Origin: Bacillota bacterium
Lineage (GTDB): Bacteria; Bacillota; Clostridia; Christensenellales; CAG-138
Direction of reading: 5' to 3'
Assembly: GCA_016286445.1 (NCBI GenBank)
Contig: JAEESS010000021.1
Coordinates: forward strand, 1-36,705
Length of the DNA stretch: 36,705 nt
Under the pieces are notes generated by a model. It made no database searches and had not been told where the DNA came from. It saw only the letters and a program-made list of their open reading frames with translations. The position numbers were made by a program, and so were the translations under genes. This document shows, in pieces, positions 15,801 to 23,960 of the stretch (its first letter is position 1; every line of letters begins with the position of its first letter).

Positions 15801-16831
15801 GCGGCGCGGAGGAAACCGTGCCGACGCTGCACGTCTCCGTGGACAAGGCAAAGGCGGCGGATCACGGGCTGACCGTTGCCGAAACGTATCTGAAGCTTGC
15901 GGAGGTCTTGAAAACGACCGCATCCTCCGCCTCCGTCACCTCCACCGCGACCGCGCTGGACGTGTCGGTCATTTCCGATTCCGGCGCGCCCCATTCCAAG
16001 CGGGAGCTTGAAAATCTGGAGCTGACCGTTACGCGGCTCGATCAATCGGTCGAGACCGTCAAGCTGAAGGAAATTGCGGACGTCACGGAAACGACCTCGC
16101 TCGCCTCGATCAACCGCATCGATCAGCGGCGCAGCATCACGGTCACCGCAACGCTCGAAGAGGGCAGAAACGTCACGCTCGTGAGCCGCGACGTGCAGAA
16201 GGCGGTCGACGCCGTCCCGCTTCCCGCGGGCTGCACGCTGGTCTACGACGGGCAGAACGAATCGATCAGCAGCGCGCTCAAGGACCTTCTTTGGATGCTT
16301 GCGCTCGGCGTGCTGATCATCTACCTCATCATGGTTGCGCAGTTCCAGTCCCTGCTCTCCCCGTTCATCGTCATCGGCACCGTGCCGCTGGCGTTCGCGG
16401 GCGGGTTCCTGGCGCTGTGGATCACCGGTACGGAGATCGGCGTCGTCCCGATGATCGGCTTCATCATGCTCGTCGGCATTGCGGTCAACAACGGCATCGT
16501 GCTCGTCGACTGCGCAAACCGCTTCCGCGAGCAGGGCGTCCGAAAGCGCGACGCGATCGTACAGGCGACGTCCATCCGCCTGCGTCCGGTGCTCATGACC
16601 GCGCTCACCACGATTTTGGGACTTCTGCCGCTTGCGATCGGCTTCGGCACCGGCGCGGAGATCGTGCAGCCGGTCGCGGTCGTCTGCATCGGCGGCTTAA
16701 CCTACGCAACGCTGACCACCGCCTACATCATCCCGGTGCTCTACGACATCTTCCGCCGCGACAAAAAGCCGGACCCGGCGCCTTCCCCCGCTTCGGAAGC
16801 GCCGCCCCAGCCCATGCAAACCGAAGCATAG
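12878..16831 (+). CDS. RND-superfamily efflux permease with a large coiled-coil insertion
   Basis: 1317 residues against roughly 1020-1050 for usual HAE-type RND pumps. Start ATG 12878 (MLAKFSVKKPFTVLVAVVLI) has GGAG 7 nt upstream. Seen in order: TM1 at about 10-30; porter motifs (YPGASPEEVEATVTKPLEQA); from about 205 to 470 a charged heptad-rich coiled coil; porter sequence resuming (LSAQNFSMPAGYL); a helix block from about 611 with FLFLRDIRPTLTVAISIPVS and the proton-relay segment GMLVDNSIVVIEN (D676, followed by Asn where AcrB has a second Asp); and a second half with FQSLLSPFIVIGTVPLAFAG and RLRPVLMTALTTILGLLPLA. It probably exports a lipid or small molecule using proton or ion flow. No adaptor (MFP) or outer-membrane gene is adjacent, as expected in a monoderm. 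It has its own promoter and terminator. Confidence 0.9.
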   Translation: MLAKFSVKKPFTVLVAVVLILVLGYVSVGKMTPDLLPDMSFPYIVLFTAYPGASPEEVEATVTKPLEQAMSALDHIKSVTSKSSENASVVYLTFEDGTDVDMASIDVQKAIGMLTAGWDETIGTPVMMELSSDLIPVTVAAVSAKEMDQLALSAFVSDTLLPRLEGVAGVASVTTAGLIKRQVEITLDDRKIDALNRRLYAAIDEEFEAATEDLAEAREKVREGEQELSENRDKLTEGQEAVDLGRRQAGYAFGQAEQELNAADEKLTATIAELKSQRDAISSQLETANSARTQLLALKYTIRTLETGMALFDQSIASIENDPLLSDEQKQNYIDAIKSSEEYRQLEDGLREADAKLAEYGLTRETLDATIAQLEEAIPQLEEGLKTVEELLSQAESGKLDLENGREELNRKKAQAYGKLNAAQSAIDQGREALERGEQELEAGKVQLEQAEKAAADQLAAAKDAADLHKILTKDMIAKLLSAQNFSMPAGYLREKDAQWLVSVGDEIEDVEVLSAVPLFSPGVGSLDAITLGDVASVRITDNTASTYAKINGDNGVLLSFSKQSSYATATVSDSIESRFRELEALYPGLSFTSLMSQGDFIHMAISSVVQNLLIGAALAILILFLFLRDIRPTLTVAISIPVSVLFALVLMYFSGVTMNVISMSGLAIGIGMLVDNSIVVIENIYRLRSEGVPVKEAAVQGVKEVAGAITASTLTTVCVFVPILFVQGLTRQIFMDMVLTVTYSLLASLIVAITVIPAAVTGLLRRPVKPQGKTRKKLMAAFEKSLRFTLRHRAIALILALLILAGSGWLVIRRGFVMFPESGGKQVSVTVPLEKGTSFAEATEIADRFMEIMYTVPGLTDAGGMLGSGVVSILGINGGQSSEVRELTIYGLIDGKSELSSITIHKSIDDALSPLRSEHPYTIAGMSTMSFSSSMSGDDVSIKLYANDLTALSETAEAIAEAVRSVDGIKEVDSGAEETVPTLHVSVDKAKAADHGLTVAETYLKLAEVLKTTASSASVTSTATALDVSVISDSGAPHSKRELENLELTVTRLDQSVETVKLKEIADVTETTSLASINRIDQRRSITVTATLEEGRNVTLVSRDVQKAVDAVPLPAGCTLVYDGQNESISSALKDLLWMLALGVLIIYLIMVAQFQSLLSPFIVIGTVPLAFAGGFLALWITGTEIGVVPMIGFIMLVGIAVNNGIVLVDCANRFREQGVRKRDAIVQATSIRLRPVLMTALTTILGLLPLAIGFGTGAEIVQPVAVVCIGGLTYATLTTAYIIPVLYDIFRRDKKPDPAPSPASEAPPQPMQTEA

Positions 16832-16833
16832 CG

Positions 16834-16861
16834 AAAGGACCGCCGAAGCGGTCCTTTTTTT
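16834..16861 (+). terminator. Terminator of the RND gene, possibly bidirectional
   Basis: AAAGGACCGC (16834-16843) and GCGGTCCTTT (16848-16857) form a 10-bp stem closed by CGAA, followed by T to 16861. Read on the minus strand it gives the same stem followed by only a few U, so it may also stop dnaB transcripts weakly. Confidence 0.85.
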
Positions 16862-16868
16862 GCATTCG

Positions 16869-18209
16869 TTACCGGTCTTCCTCCGCGAGCGTGCGGAAGC
16901 GGGTGTATTCGCCCTGGAAGACGAGCTTGCAGGTCTCGATCGGACCGTGACGGTTCTTCGCCACGATCGCTTCGCTCTCGTTGCCCGCGGTCTCGTCATA
17001 GACCGCGGCGCGGTACAGCAGGATGACCATATCCGCGTCCTGCTCGATCGAGCCGGATTCGCGAAGGTCGGAGATCATCGGGCGGTGGTCCTGCCGAAGC
17101 TCCGGACCGCGGTTCAGCTGGCTGAGAAGAATGATCGGAAGATCGAGCTCACGCGCCAAAAGCTTCATGGCGCGGGTCATGTCGGAGATCTCCTGCTGCC
17201 GGTTGTCGTTCTTGCGGCTGCCGTTTCCGGTGCCCTGCATCAGCTGCATATAGTCGATGATGACAAGATCCAGCCCCTGCTGCGCCTTGAGCCTGCGGCA
17301 TTTCGAGCGGATGCTTGCGACCGTCGCGCCGGCGGAGTCGTCGATGAACAGCTTGCTCGCCTGCAGCGGAATGGAGGCTTCCATCAGCCGCTGCATCTCG
17401 GAAGGATCCAGCGATCCGTCCTTGATCTTCTGCGAATCGACCGCCGCCTCGGTGCACATGATGCGCATCATCAGCTGTTCCTTGCTCATTTCGAGCGAAA
17501 ATACCGCAACGGAGCGGTTGTCGTGCAGGGCGGCGTACTGCGCGATGTTCATCGCAAATGCCGATTTGCCCATGGCAGGACGCGCGGCAAGGATGATGAG
17601 GTCGCTCTTCTGCAAGCCGTTCGTCAGCCGGTCCAGCTTGGAAAACCCGGTTGCGATGCCGGTGAGCTTGCCTCTGCGGTTGACGATCTCGCCGATCTGA
17701 TTGATCGTGTTCGGCACGATCTCGATCGCGGGCGTCAGCGTTTCCTCCGTCTTGCGCATGGAGATGTCGTAGATCTTGCGTTCCGACGCGTTCAGCGATT
17801 CCTCGACGTCGCGGCGGTCGTTCATGCCGTCGCGGATCATGTCGTTGCCCGCGCGGATCAGCGCGCGGCGGATGCTGTGCTCCTCCACGATCTTCCCGTA
17901 ATGCTGCACGTTCGCCGTCGTCGGCACGAAGCTCATGAGCTCGGTGAGATACACGAGCCCGCCCGCGCTTTCGAGCTTGCCCGCGCGTTCGAGCGCGTTT
18001 GAAAGCGTCACGACGTCGACCGCGTTGCCCGCCTGCCGGATCGTGCGCATGGCTTCAAAGATGCTCTCGTGCGCATCCTGATAGAAATCTTCGGGTTTTA
18101 ACTGCTCCAGCATGGAATCGAGCGCGCTGACGTCCAGCAGCATCGCGCCGAGCACCGAGCGTTCCGCTTCGATGCTGTGGGGCAGGGTTTCGATCGATGT
18201 TTGCTCCAT
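16869..18209 (-). CDS. dnaB: Replicative DNA helicase DnaB
   Basis: 446 residues, normal bacterial DnaB length. N-terminal helical domain (LPHSIEAERSVLGAMLLD), then the RecA-like domain with Walker A ARPAMGKSAFAMNIA (K215), Walker B LDLVIIDYMQLM, H4 sequence LLSQLNRGPELRQDHRPMIS and DLRESGSIEQDADMVILLYR. No intein or insertion. A hexameric 5'-3' helicase that unwinds DNA at the fork. ATG 18209 directly abuts the rplI stop; the ribosome site GAGGAA lies inside the last rplI codons. Last gene of yybS-gdpP-rplI-dnaB. Confidence 0.97.
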   Translation of the reverse strand: MEQTSIETLPHSIEAERSVLGAMLLDVSALDSMLEQLKPEDFYQDAHESIFEAMRTIRQAGNAVDVVTLSNALERAGKLESAGGLVYLTELMSFVPTTANVQHYGKIVEEHSIRRALIRAGNDMIRDGMNDRRDVEESLNASERKIYDISMRKTEETLTPAIEIVPNTINQIGEIVNRRGKLTGIATGFSKLDRLTNGLQKSDLIILAARPAMGKSAFAMNIAQYAALHDNRSVAVFSLEMSKEQLMMRIMCTEAAVDSQKIKDGSLDPSEMQRLMEASIPLQASKLFIDDSAGATVASIRSKCRRLKAQQGLDLVIIDYMQLMQGTGNGSRKNDNRQQEISDMTRAMKLLARELDLPIILLSQLNRGPELRQDHRPMISDLRESGSIEQDADMVILLYRAAVYDETAGNESEAIVAKNRHGPIETCKLVFQGEYTRFRTLAEEDR

Positions 18210-18650
18210 TTATTCCTCTACGATCACTTTTACGGTCACGGAAATGCCCTCGAACAGCGAGAGCTTTGCGGGATACTCGCCGAGCGCGCGGATCGGGTCG
18301 ACCGAGATCTTCTTTTTGTCTACGTCGACGCCCTTCTGCTCCTTCAGCGCCGCCGCGATCTCCTTGCCGGAGACGGTGCCGAACAGCTTGCCGTTCTCGC
18401 CGACGCGCGCCTTGACATGGATCGTATGTCCCTCCAGCGCCTGCGCGGTCTCGCGCGCTTTGATGCCCGCCGTAAATCTTCTGTGCTGTGCGGCGCTCTT
18501 CTGAATGTTCGCCGCGTTGATCGCCTGCGCGTCCGCGGGCTCCGCCATTTTGCGCGGAAGCAGGAAGTTGCGCGCATAGCCGTCGCTGACATTGATCACT
18601 TCGCCCTTCTTGCCGCTTCCCTTTACATCTTCCAAAAGCAATACCTTCAT
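18210..18650 (-). CDS. rplI: 50S ribosomal protein L9
   Basis: 146 residues. The N-terminal rRNA-binding domain has [20 protein letters not shown] and [19 protein letters not shown], then the long connecting helix and the C-terminal domain ([19 protein letters not shown]). It lies at the base of the L1 stalk and helps keep frame. It sits 18 bp after gdpP and its stop touches the dnaB start, a conserved Firmicutes order. Confidence 0.97.
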   Translation of the reverse strand: MKVLLLEDVKGSGKKGEVINVSDGYARNFLLPRKMAEPADAQAINAANIQKSAAQHRRFTAGIKARETAQALEGHTIHVKARVGENGKLFGTVSGKEIAAALKEQKGVDVDKKKISVDPIRALGEYPAKLSLFEGISVTVKVIVEE

Positions 18651-18668
18651 CGTCCGTTCCGTCCTTTC

Positions 18669-20609
18669 CTATTTCTCGGGGTTCTCCGTCTCATACCAGT
18701 CGATCGCTTCCTCCAGCTTTGCGATCGCCTCCTCCGTCGTCGCGCCCTTGAGCTGCGCGCCCGCCATCGTCAGATGTCCGCCGCCGCCCAGCCGTTCAAG
18801 GATCAGCTGCACGTTGATCTGTCCGTAGCTTCTGCCGGAGATCGCAACCTGCTCGTCGGTCTCCGCAAGCACGAACGCCGCATAGATGCCGCGGATGCCC
18901 AGAAGCTCGTCCGCCGCCTGCGCCGCCAGAAGCTGGCTGTCCGGCGCGTTCTTTTCGCAGACCGAGATCGCGATGCCGCTCTTGCGGATCTTCGCATGCT
19001 CCACGACGCTTGCGCAGCGCACATAGCTTGCGTAGTCGTTCTGGAACATCTGCTTGACCGAGCTCAGGTCCGCGCCGTTGCGGCGAAGATATCCCGCTGC
19101 GTCGAACGTGCGCGAGCCGACGTTGAACGCGAACTGCTTTGTATCCACCGTGATGCCGGCAAGCAGGGCGCTGCAGGTGAACGCCGCGGGCTTGACGTTG
19201 TCTGCGAAATACTGCATGACCTCGGTCACCATCTCGCTTGCGCTCGACGCGCGCGTCTCCAGGTAATGCAGCGTTGCATTGTCGATATAGTCCGCGCTGC
19301 GGCGATGGTGGTCGATGAGCACGATATGCTCCGTCATGGAAAGCAGCTGCGGCGCGACCGTGACCGACGCGCGCTGCGTGTCCACCACCACGAGCACGGA
19401 ATCCTCCTTCATCATTTCCGCCGCCTGATCGGGGCTGATGATCAAAGAGCCCGCGCCGGAACGCTCCAGCGTCTTCACAGCGTCCTCGATCGTCGTATTC
19501 ACCGTGTCGAGCACGATATAGGCGTGCGCGCCGACGTGATTTGCGCAGGTCACGACGCCGAGCGCCGCGCCGATGCAGTCCATATCGGAATTGCGGTGTC
19601 CCATGATAAAGACGTCGCCGCTGTTTTCAAACAGCTGATACAGCGCCTTTGAAAACAGCCTTGCCTTCACGCGCGACTGGCGCGGATCGTGCTGCCGTTT
19701 GCCGCCGAAGAAGCGGTAATCGGTGCCATCCTTCACGACGACCTGATCGCCGCCGCGTCCCAAAGCCAGCTCCAAAGCGCGGCGCGCGTCCTGCTCGGAC
19801 TGCGCAAGCCGCGGCGCGATGCCGAAGCCGATGGACAGCGAGACCGCCGAGGACGAGCCCGTGTCGATGCGGTGCGCCTGCTCCAAAAGCGTGAAGCGCT
19901 CCTCCTCCAGCTGCTGCATCTGCTTGGCTTCGAGCACGAGGATGAACCGTCCGTTGTCGTAGCGGCGGTAGAGCCCGCCGAGACGCTTTGAAAGGTCCGA
20001 GATCAGCCGTTCGACCTCCGCCAGCACCGCCGTGCTGTGGATCTGCGTGTCGCTCAGAAGCTCCTCGTAGTTGTCGACGAGGATCATCGCCACATACGGC
20101 CGCTGCTCGGTGTACAGGCGCTGATAGTGCATCGCTTCGGTACGGTCGATCCAATATTGCAGCACGAGCTTTTTTTCTTTCTCGCGCATCACGAGCATGT
20201 TCATGATCTGATAATTGCTGCCGTTGTGCTCGATCTGCAGCGTGCGGATCGGGTTTCCGCCGTCAAACTCCGGCACGACGTCATGGATGTCCTGCCCGTC
20301 GTACAGCGAGGCAAAGGCGTTGTTTCGCCAGGTGATCCGTCCGGACAGGTCCACGATCGCGCTCGGTATGGAGATATTGCTCGCAAGAGACGCCACCGCG
20401 CTGTCGTTTTCCCGGAACACGCGGTCCATCTGCGCCTGCTGTTTTTTGGCGATCCGATGCAGCAGCAGCGCCATGATCAGAAGCCAAAGAAGCCCGGCGC
20501 CGAGCACGGCGAGCGCAACGATATACTGTTTGGTAAAGATCTCGATCGCTGCGGCGATCAGCACCGCGATCGCTCCCTGTGTGATCAATATCCCGCTGTA
20601 GTGTTTCAT
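18669..20609 (-). CDS. gdpP: Cyclic-di-AMP phosphodiesterase GdpP (DHH-DHHA1)
   Basis: 646 residues with the GdpP/YybT architecture: two TM helices (about 8-50); a PAS-like domain (about 75-150); a degenerate GGDEF domain (about 170-300) where the signature reads RRYDNGRF, so no cyclase activity is expected; then DHH and DHHA1 domains. Catalytic metal ligands are present: GHRNSDMD (H338, D342, D344), VVVDTQ (D410) and IDHHRRS (D433-H435); GGGGHLTMAGAQ lies near the C-terminus. It hydrolyses c-di-AMP to pApA and so affects osmolyte import, wall stress and beta-lactam tolerance. Its start overlaps yybS by 4 bp (ATGA). Confidence 0.95.
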   Translation of the reverse strand: MKHYSGILITQGAIAVLIAAAIEIFTKQYIVALAVLGAGLLWLLIMALLLHRIAKKQQAQMDRVFRENDSAVASLASNISIPSAIVDLSGRITWRNNAFASLYDGQDIHDVVPEFDGGNPIRTLQIEHNGSNYQIMNMLVMREKEKKLVLQYWIDRTEAMHYQRLYTEQRPYVAMILVDNYEELLSDTQIHSTAVLAEVERLISDLSKRLGGLYRRYDNGRFILVLEAKQMQQLEEERFTLLEQAHRIDTGSSSAVSLSIGFGIAPRLAQSEQDARRALELALGRGGDQVVVKDGTDYRFFGGKRQHDPRQSRVKARLFSKALYQLFENSGDVFIMGHRNSDMDCIGAALGVVTCANHVGAHAYIVLDTVNTTIEDAVKTLERSGAGSLIISPDQAAEMMKEDSVLVVVDTQRASVTVAPQLLSMTEHIVLIDHHRRSADYIDNATLHYLETRASSASEMVTEVMQYFADNVKPAAFTCSALLAGITVDTKQFAFNVGSRTFDAAGYLRRNGADLSSVKQMFQNDYASYVRCASVVEHAKIRKSGIAISVCEKNAPDSQLLAAQAADELLGIRGIYAAFVLAETDEQVAISGRSYGQINVQLILERLGGGGHLTMAGAQLKGATTEEAIAKLEEAIDWYETENPEK

Positions 20610-21637
20610 TTCCGTTCCCCGTCCTCTCCGACGTTCTTAGGTTTGCGCAAGGCGGACAGCATGCCGAGTATTGCAAGAAGCATGCACGTCGCCGGCGGCA
20701 GCAAGATCAGCAGCACGACCGCCGCCCAAAGGATCCAGGTTCTGCCGGTCAGCTGCCCCAGCCGCTGGATCGCCGAAAGCCCGCCCAGCATGCACGGCAT
20801 TTTCCACAAAAGCTCCGCGACCCCGGAAAGCGACGCCCCCCATCGGACGCCGAACAGTCCCAGGATCACCGTCGCAAAATAAAACCCGACGCTGAGCAGC
20901 GCGTACCAACGTTCGCACCGCCACTGTGAAAACGGCGGAAGCGGACTGAGCCGCACGGCGCCGTTCCGATTCCAAAGATGCGAGAACAGCGTATTCGAGA
21001 ACGCCGCCGCCATCGCAGGCGTCAGCAGCGCTGTCGCACAGAGGCTCTCCGCGTTCACCAAAAAGAGATCCGTGATCTCCTTCGCCTGCGCGGCAAAATC
21101 GACGCCGTACAGGCTCCCCGCAGGCGCATAGCGCTCCAGAAGCGCGCCGTACATCCGGATGACCGACCGATAGGACGCATAGGCGTCGCCGGTGCGGATC
21201 AGGTCCCTGAGGCATACGAAGCCGAACATTGCAAGCAAAATCACGAACGATCCGTAGATCACCGTGCGGAAGTTCGACAGCTTCGCCCGCTGCAGCGCGT
21301 AAAGCCCCGCGCCGGGCAGCACTGTCAGAAACAGGGAATACAGCGCTTCCTTTGCGTCTCGCGTGACAAGGAATCCCGCGCCGAACGCGAACGCCGCAAG
21401 CCCCAAAAGCATCCACGGCGACGTCCGATGCACGGACATCGCGCAAAGCGACGGCACGATCAGCAGGAGCAGCACGGTCAGAAACTGCTTCAGAAGGATC
21501 GCAAACAGCGTCTCCTCCGTCTCAAGCGAGCCGAGCCACGCGCCGGACGGTACGAACGCCAAAAGAAGCGTTCCCGCCGCGGCAAGCGTGATCAGCAGCA
21601 GCCGACCGTTCGATTCTGTTCTTCCGGAACTTTCCAT
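20606..21637 (-). CDS. yybS: YybS-like (DUF2232) polytopic membrane protein
   Basis: 343 residues, about eight hydrophobic helices (LLLITLAAAGTLLLAF, LLKQFLTVLLLLIVP, WMLLGLAAFAFGAGFL and others). The sequence is weakly conserved. The call rests mainly on topology, length and its place directly before gdpP-rplI-dnaB, where Bacillus has yybS of the DUF2232 family. Biochemical function unknown. The last codon and stop overlap the gdpP start. There is no ribosome site upstream of ATG 21637, and the predicted transcript begins exactly at that ATG (see promoter), so it may be a leaderless message. Confidence 0.8.
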   Translation of the reverse strand: MESSGRTESNGRLLLITLAAAGTLLLAFVPSGAWLGSLETEETLFAILLKQFLTVLLLLIVPSLCAMSVHRTSPWMLLGLAAFAFGAGFLVTRDAKEALYSLFLTVLPGAGLYALQRAKLSNFRTVIYGSFVILLAMFGFVCLRDLIRTGDAYASYRSVIRMYGALLERYAPAGSLYGVDFAAQAKEITDLFLVNAESLCATALLTPAMAAAFSNTLFSHLWNRNGAVRLSPLPPFSQWRCERWYALLSVGFYFATVILGLFGVRWGASLSGVAELLWKMPCMLGGLSAIQRLGQLTGRTWILWAAVVLLILLPPATCMLLAILGMLSALRKPKNVGEDGERK

Positions 21638-21643
21638 GTTCTC

Positions 21644-21672
21644 ATTTTACGCGTTTTCCGTCCATCCGTCAA
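21644..21672 (-). promoter_or_regulatory. Promoter of yybS-gdpP-rplI-dnaB, predicted start at the ATG
   Basis: TTGACG (21672-21667), 17 bp, TAAAAT (21649-21644) on the minus strand. Counting from the -10 box puts +1 at 21637, the A of the yybS start codon. Confidence 0.7.
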
Positions 21673-21685
21673 GGAAAACCGTACA

Positions 21686-21723
21686 GAAACGCCGGGACCT
21701 CCGAAATGCGGACAGTCCCGGCG
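21686..21723 (-). terminator. Terminator of thrS
   Basis: CGCCGGGAC (21690-21698) pairs with GTCCCGGCG (21715-21723), with TCCG/CGGA pairs continuing inside the loop. On the minus strand UUU follows (21689-21687). It lies 9 bp past the thrS stop and just before the yybS promoter. Confidence 0.65.
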
Positions 21724-21731
21724 CTGCATTC

Positions 21732-23636
21732 TTATTTGGCTCTCGTTCTGATCTCTTCGAGGATCTTTTCGACAAACGCGTCGACCGGCATGGCGCCGAG
21801 ATCGCCGTCCTTTCTCGAACGGACCGCAACGGTGCCGCTTTCCGCTTCCTTGTCGCCGATGACGAGCATGTACGGGATCTTCATCATCTGCGCCTCGCGG
21901 ATCTTGAAGCCGATCTTTTCGTTCCGGAGGTCGATCTCCGCACGCACGTTCAGCGCGTCGAGCCGGTCCTTCAGCGCCTGCGCGGCGTCGTTTGCGCGAT
22001 CGGTGATGGTCAGCACCTTCACCTGCACCGGCGCAAGCCAGGTCGGGAACGCGCCCGCAAAGTGCTCCGTGATGACGCCGATGAAGCGCTCGATCGAGCC
22101 GAACACGACGCGGTGGATCATGACCGGGCGATGGCGTTCGCCGTCCGCGCCGACATATTCGAGCTCAAAGCGCTCCGGCAGCTGGCTGTCGAGCTGGATC
22201 GTGCCGCACTGCCAGGTCCTGCCGAGGCAGTCCTCGATGTGGAAGTCGAGCTTCGGACCGTAGAACGCACCGTCGCCCTCGTTGATGACGAAGGTCTTGC
22301 CCATCTCGGTGATCGCTTCCTTCAGCACGTTCTGGTTGTGCTCCCACTCCTCCACGGTGCCGATGTGGCTCTCGGGCATGGTGGACAGCTCCACGGTATA
22401 ATTGAGCCCGAAGGTCGAATACACCTCGTCGAACAGACGGACGACGTTCTTGATCTCGTCCTTCATCTGTTCCGGGGTCATGAAGATATGCGCGTCGTCC
22501 TGGGTGAAGCAGCGCACGCGGAACAGTCCGCGCAAAGCGCCGGAAAGCTCATGACGGTGCACCAGCCCGAGCTCGCCGCAGCGCAGCGGCAGATCGCGGT
22601 AGGAATGCGGCTCGTTTGCATAGACGAGCATGCCGCCCGGGCAGTTCATCGGCTTGATCGCAAAATCCTCGTCGTCGATGACCGTGGTGTACATGTTCTC
22701 CTTGTAGTGCTCCCAGTGTCCGCTGCGCTCCCAGAGGGTACGGCGCAGAATGATCGGGGTAGAAACCTCGACGTAGCCGTAGCGCTTATGCACCTCGCGC
22801 CAGTAGTCGATCAGCGTGTTCCGGAGCTGCATGCCCTTCGGCAGGAAGAACGGGAAGCCCGGACCCTCGTCGAGCAGCATAAAGAGCCCGAGGTCCTTGC
22901 CGAGCTTTCTGTGGTCGCGCTTCTTCGCTTCCTCGATGCGGGTGATGTAGGCTTCGAGGTCCGCCTTCTTCTCGAACGCGGTCGCGTAGATGCGCTGCAG
23001 CATCTTGTTCTTCTCCGAGCCGCGCCAGTACGCGCCGGCGACGCTCATGAGCTTGATGTTCTTGACCTTGCCGGTACTTGCGACGTGCGGACCTGCGCAC
23101 AGGTCCACGAACTCGCCCTGGCGGTAGAAGCTGATCGTCTCGCCTTCGGGCAGGTTCTCGATGAGCTCGACCTTGTAGGGCTCGCCCTGCTCCTTCATGA
23201 ACGCGATCGCCTCTTCACGCGGAAGCTCGAAGCGCTCCAGCCTGAAGTTCTCGCTGACGATGCGGTCCATTTCCTTCTCGATCTTTTTGAAGTCCTCGGT
23301 CGTGAAGGGTTCGGGCGCGTCGAAGTCGTAATAGAAGCCGTCCGCGATCGCGGGACCGATGGCAAGCTTCACGTCCGGATACAGGCGCTTCACCGCCTGC
23401 GCAAGGATGTGCGAGCCGGTGTGGCGGTACGCCCAGCGTCCGTCCTCGTCCTCCCAGGTCAGAAGCTTCAGCGTGCAGTCCTTTTCGATCGGGCGGAACG
23501 CGTCCGCACGTTCGCCGTCGATCTCGCAGCAAAGGGTTGCCTTTTTGAGTCCGTTGCTGATCGCGCCCGCAATGTCGAGCGCGCTCATGCCGTTCTCAAA
23601 TTCCCGTTTGGAACCGTCGGGAAATGTGATGATCAT
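21732..23636 (-). CDS. thrS: Threonyl-tRNA synthetase
   Basis: 634 residues. N-terminal TGS domain (MIITFPDGSKREFENGMSAL), then the editing/SAD domain with H72xxxH76 (HTGSHILAQAVKRLYPD), class II catalytic core (MNCPGGMLVYANEPHSYRDL, HRHELSGALRGLFRVRCFTQ, DDAHIF) and an anticodon-binding domain with LAPVQVKVLTITD. Charges tRNA-Thr and edits mischarged serine. Start ATG 23636 chosen because GGAGGT lies 7 nt upstream; an upstream in-frame extension runs through the T-box terminator. Controlled by the T-box at 23658-23856. Confidence 0.98.
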   Translation of the reverse strand: MIITFPDGSKREFENGMSALDIAGAISNGLKKATLCCEIDGERADAFRPIEKDCTLKLLTWEDEDGRWAYRHTGSHILAQAVKRLYPDVKLAIGPAIADGFYYDFDAPEPFTTEDFKKIEKEMDRIVSENFRLERFELPREEAIAFMKEQGEPYKVELIENLPEGETISFYRQGEFVDLCAGPHVASTGKVKNIKLMSVAGAYWRGSEKNKMLQRIYATAFEKKADLEAYITRIEEAKKRDHRKLGKDLGLFMLLDEGPGFPFFLPKGMQLRNTLIDYWREVHKRYGYVEVSTPIILRRTLWERSGHWEHYKENMYTTVIDDEDFAIKPMNCPGGMLVYANEPHSYRDLPLRCGELGLVHRHELSGALRGLFRVRCFTQDDAHIFMTPEQMKDEIKNVVRLFDEVYSTFGLNYTVELSTMPESHIGTVEEWEHNQNVLKEAITEMGKTFVINEGDGAFYGPKLDFHIEDCLGRTWQCGTIQLDSQLPERFELEYVGADGERHRPVMIHRVVFGSIERFIGVITEHFAGAFPTWLAPVQVKVLTITDRANDAAQALKDRLDALNVRAEIDLRNEKIGFKIREAQMMKIPYMLVIGDKEAESGTVAVRSRKDGDLGAMPVDAFVEKILEEIRTRAK

Positions 23637-23657
23637 ATCAGTTACCTCCTGTTGAAA

Positions 23658-23856
23658 ATAAAAAAGACGTCCCTTTCGACAAGGGACGCCGGTTCTGCGT
23701 GGTTCCACCCTATTTGGTGCTCTGTTCGCTGTAACGGGCGAGCCCGCTTTGATCCTCCGGCGGTCTTCCCGCTGTACTTCGTGCGGCGCTTTCACCGTCC
23801 GCCGCTCGCTTTCCGAAGCCGATAAGCGCTACTGCTTCCGGATTCGTCTCAAAGAT
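23658..23856 (-). promoter_or_regulatory. T-box riboswitch (threonine, specifier ACC) controlling thrS
   Basis: Minus strand, from the promoter: AGTAGCGC (AGTA motif near 23826-23833), distal Stem I block (GCGAGC...GACGGTGAAAG), then GAAG-ACC-GCCGGAG with specifier ACC at 23764-23762, a threonine codon. Next are the T-box AGGGTGGAACCACGC (23711-23697) and the terminator GGCGTCCCTTGTCGAAAGGG, ACGTC, U-tract (23690-23660). The specifier agrees with the downstream gene. About 200 nt, a compact leader. Confidence 0.93.
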
Positions 23857-23862
23857 AGGAAC

Positions 23863-23890
23863 ATTATACCACATAAAGTCCGTTTGTCAA
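23863..23890 (-). promoter_or_regulatory. Promoter of the thrS T-box transcript
   Basis: Perfect TTGACA (23890-23885), 16-bp spacer, perfect TATAAT (23868-23863), start about 23856. Confidence 0.85.
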
Positions 23891-23924
23891 CCGGAAAATT
23901 TACAGATCGGACCGCCCGCGCAAA

Positions 23925-23953
23925 TTGACAGAAAATGCCGATTTTGGTATACT
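23925..23953 (+). promoter_or_regulatory. Promoter of the deacetylase operon, predicted start at the ATG
   Basis: Perfect TTGACA (23925-23930), 17 bp, TATACT (23948-23953). +1 falls at 23960-23961, on the ATG at 23961. It is divergent from the thrS promoter, with 34 bp between the two -35 boxes. Confidence 0.75.
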
Positions 23954-23960
23954 GATTTGT

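Noticed and set aside
16869..18209. Intein in dnaB
   Set aside because: The helicase is a normal 446 residues with uninterrupted Walker A and Walker B regions.
21363..23825. An 820-codon plus-strand open frame over yybS/thrS
   Set aside because: Antisense shadow of thrS, its T-box and part of yybS; no motifs, and it crosses a terminator and promoter.
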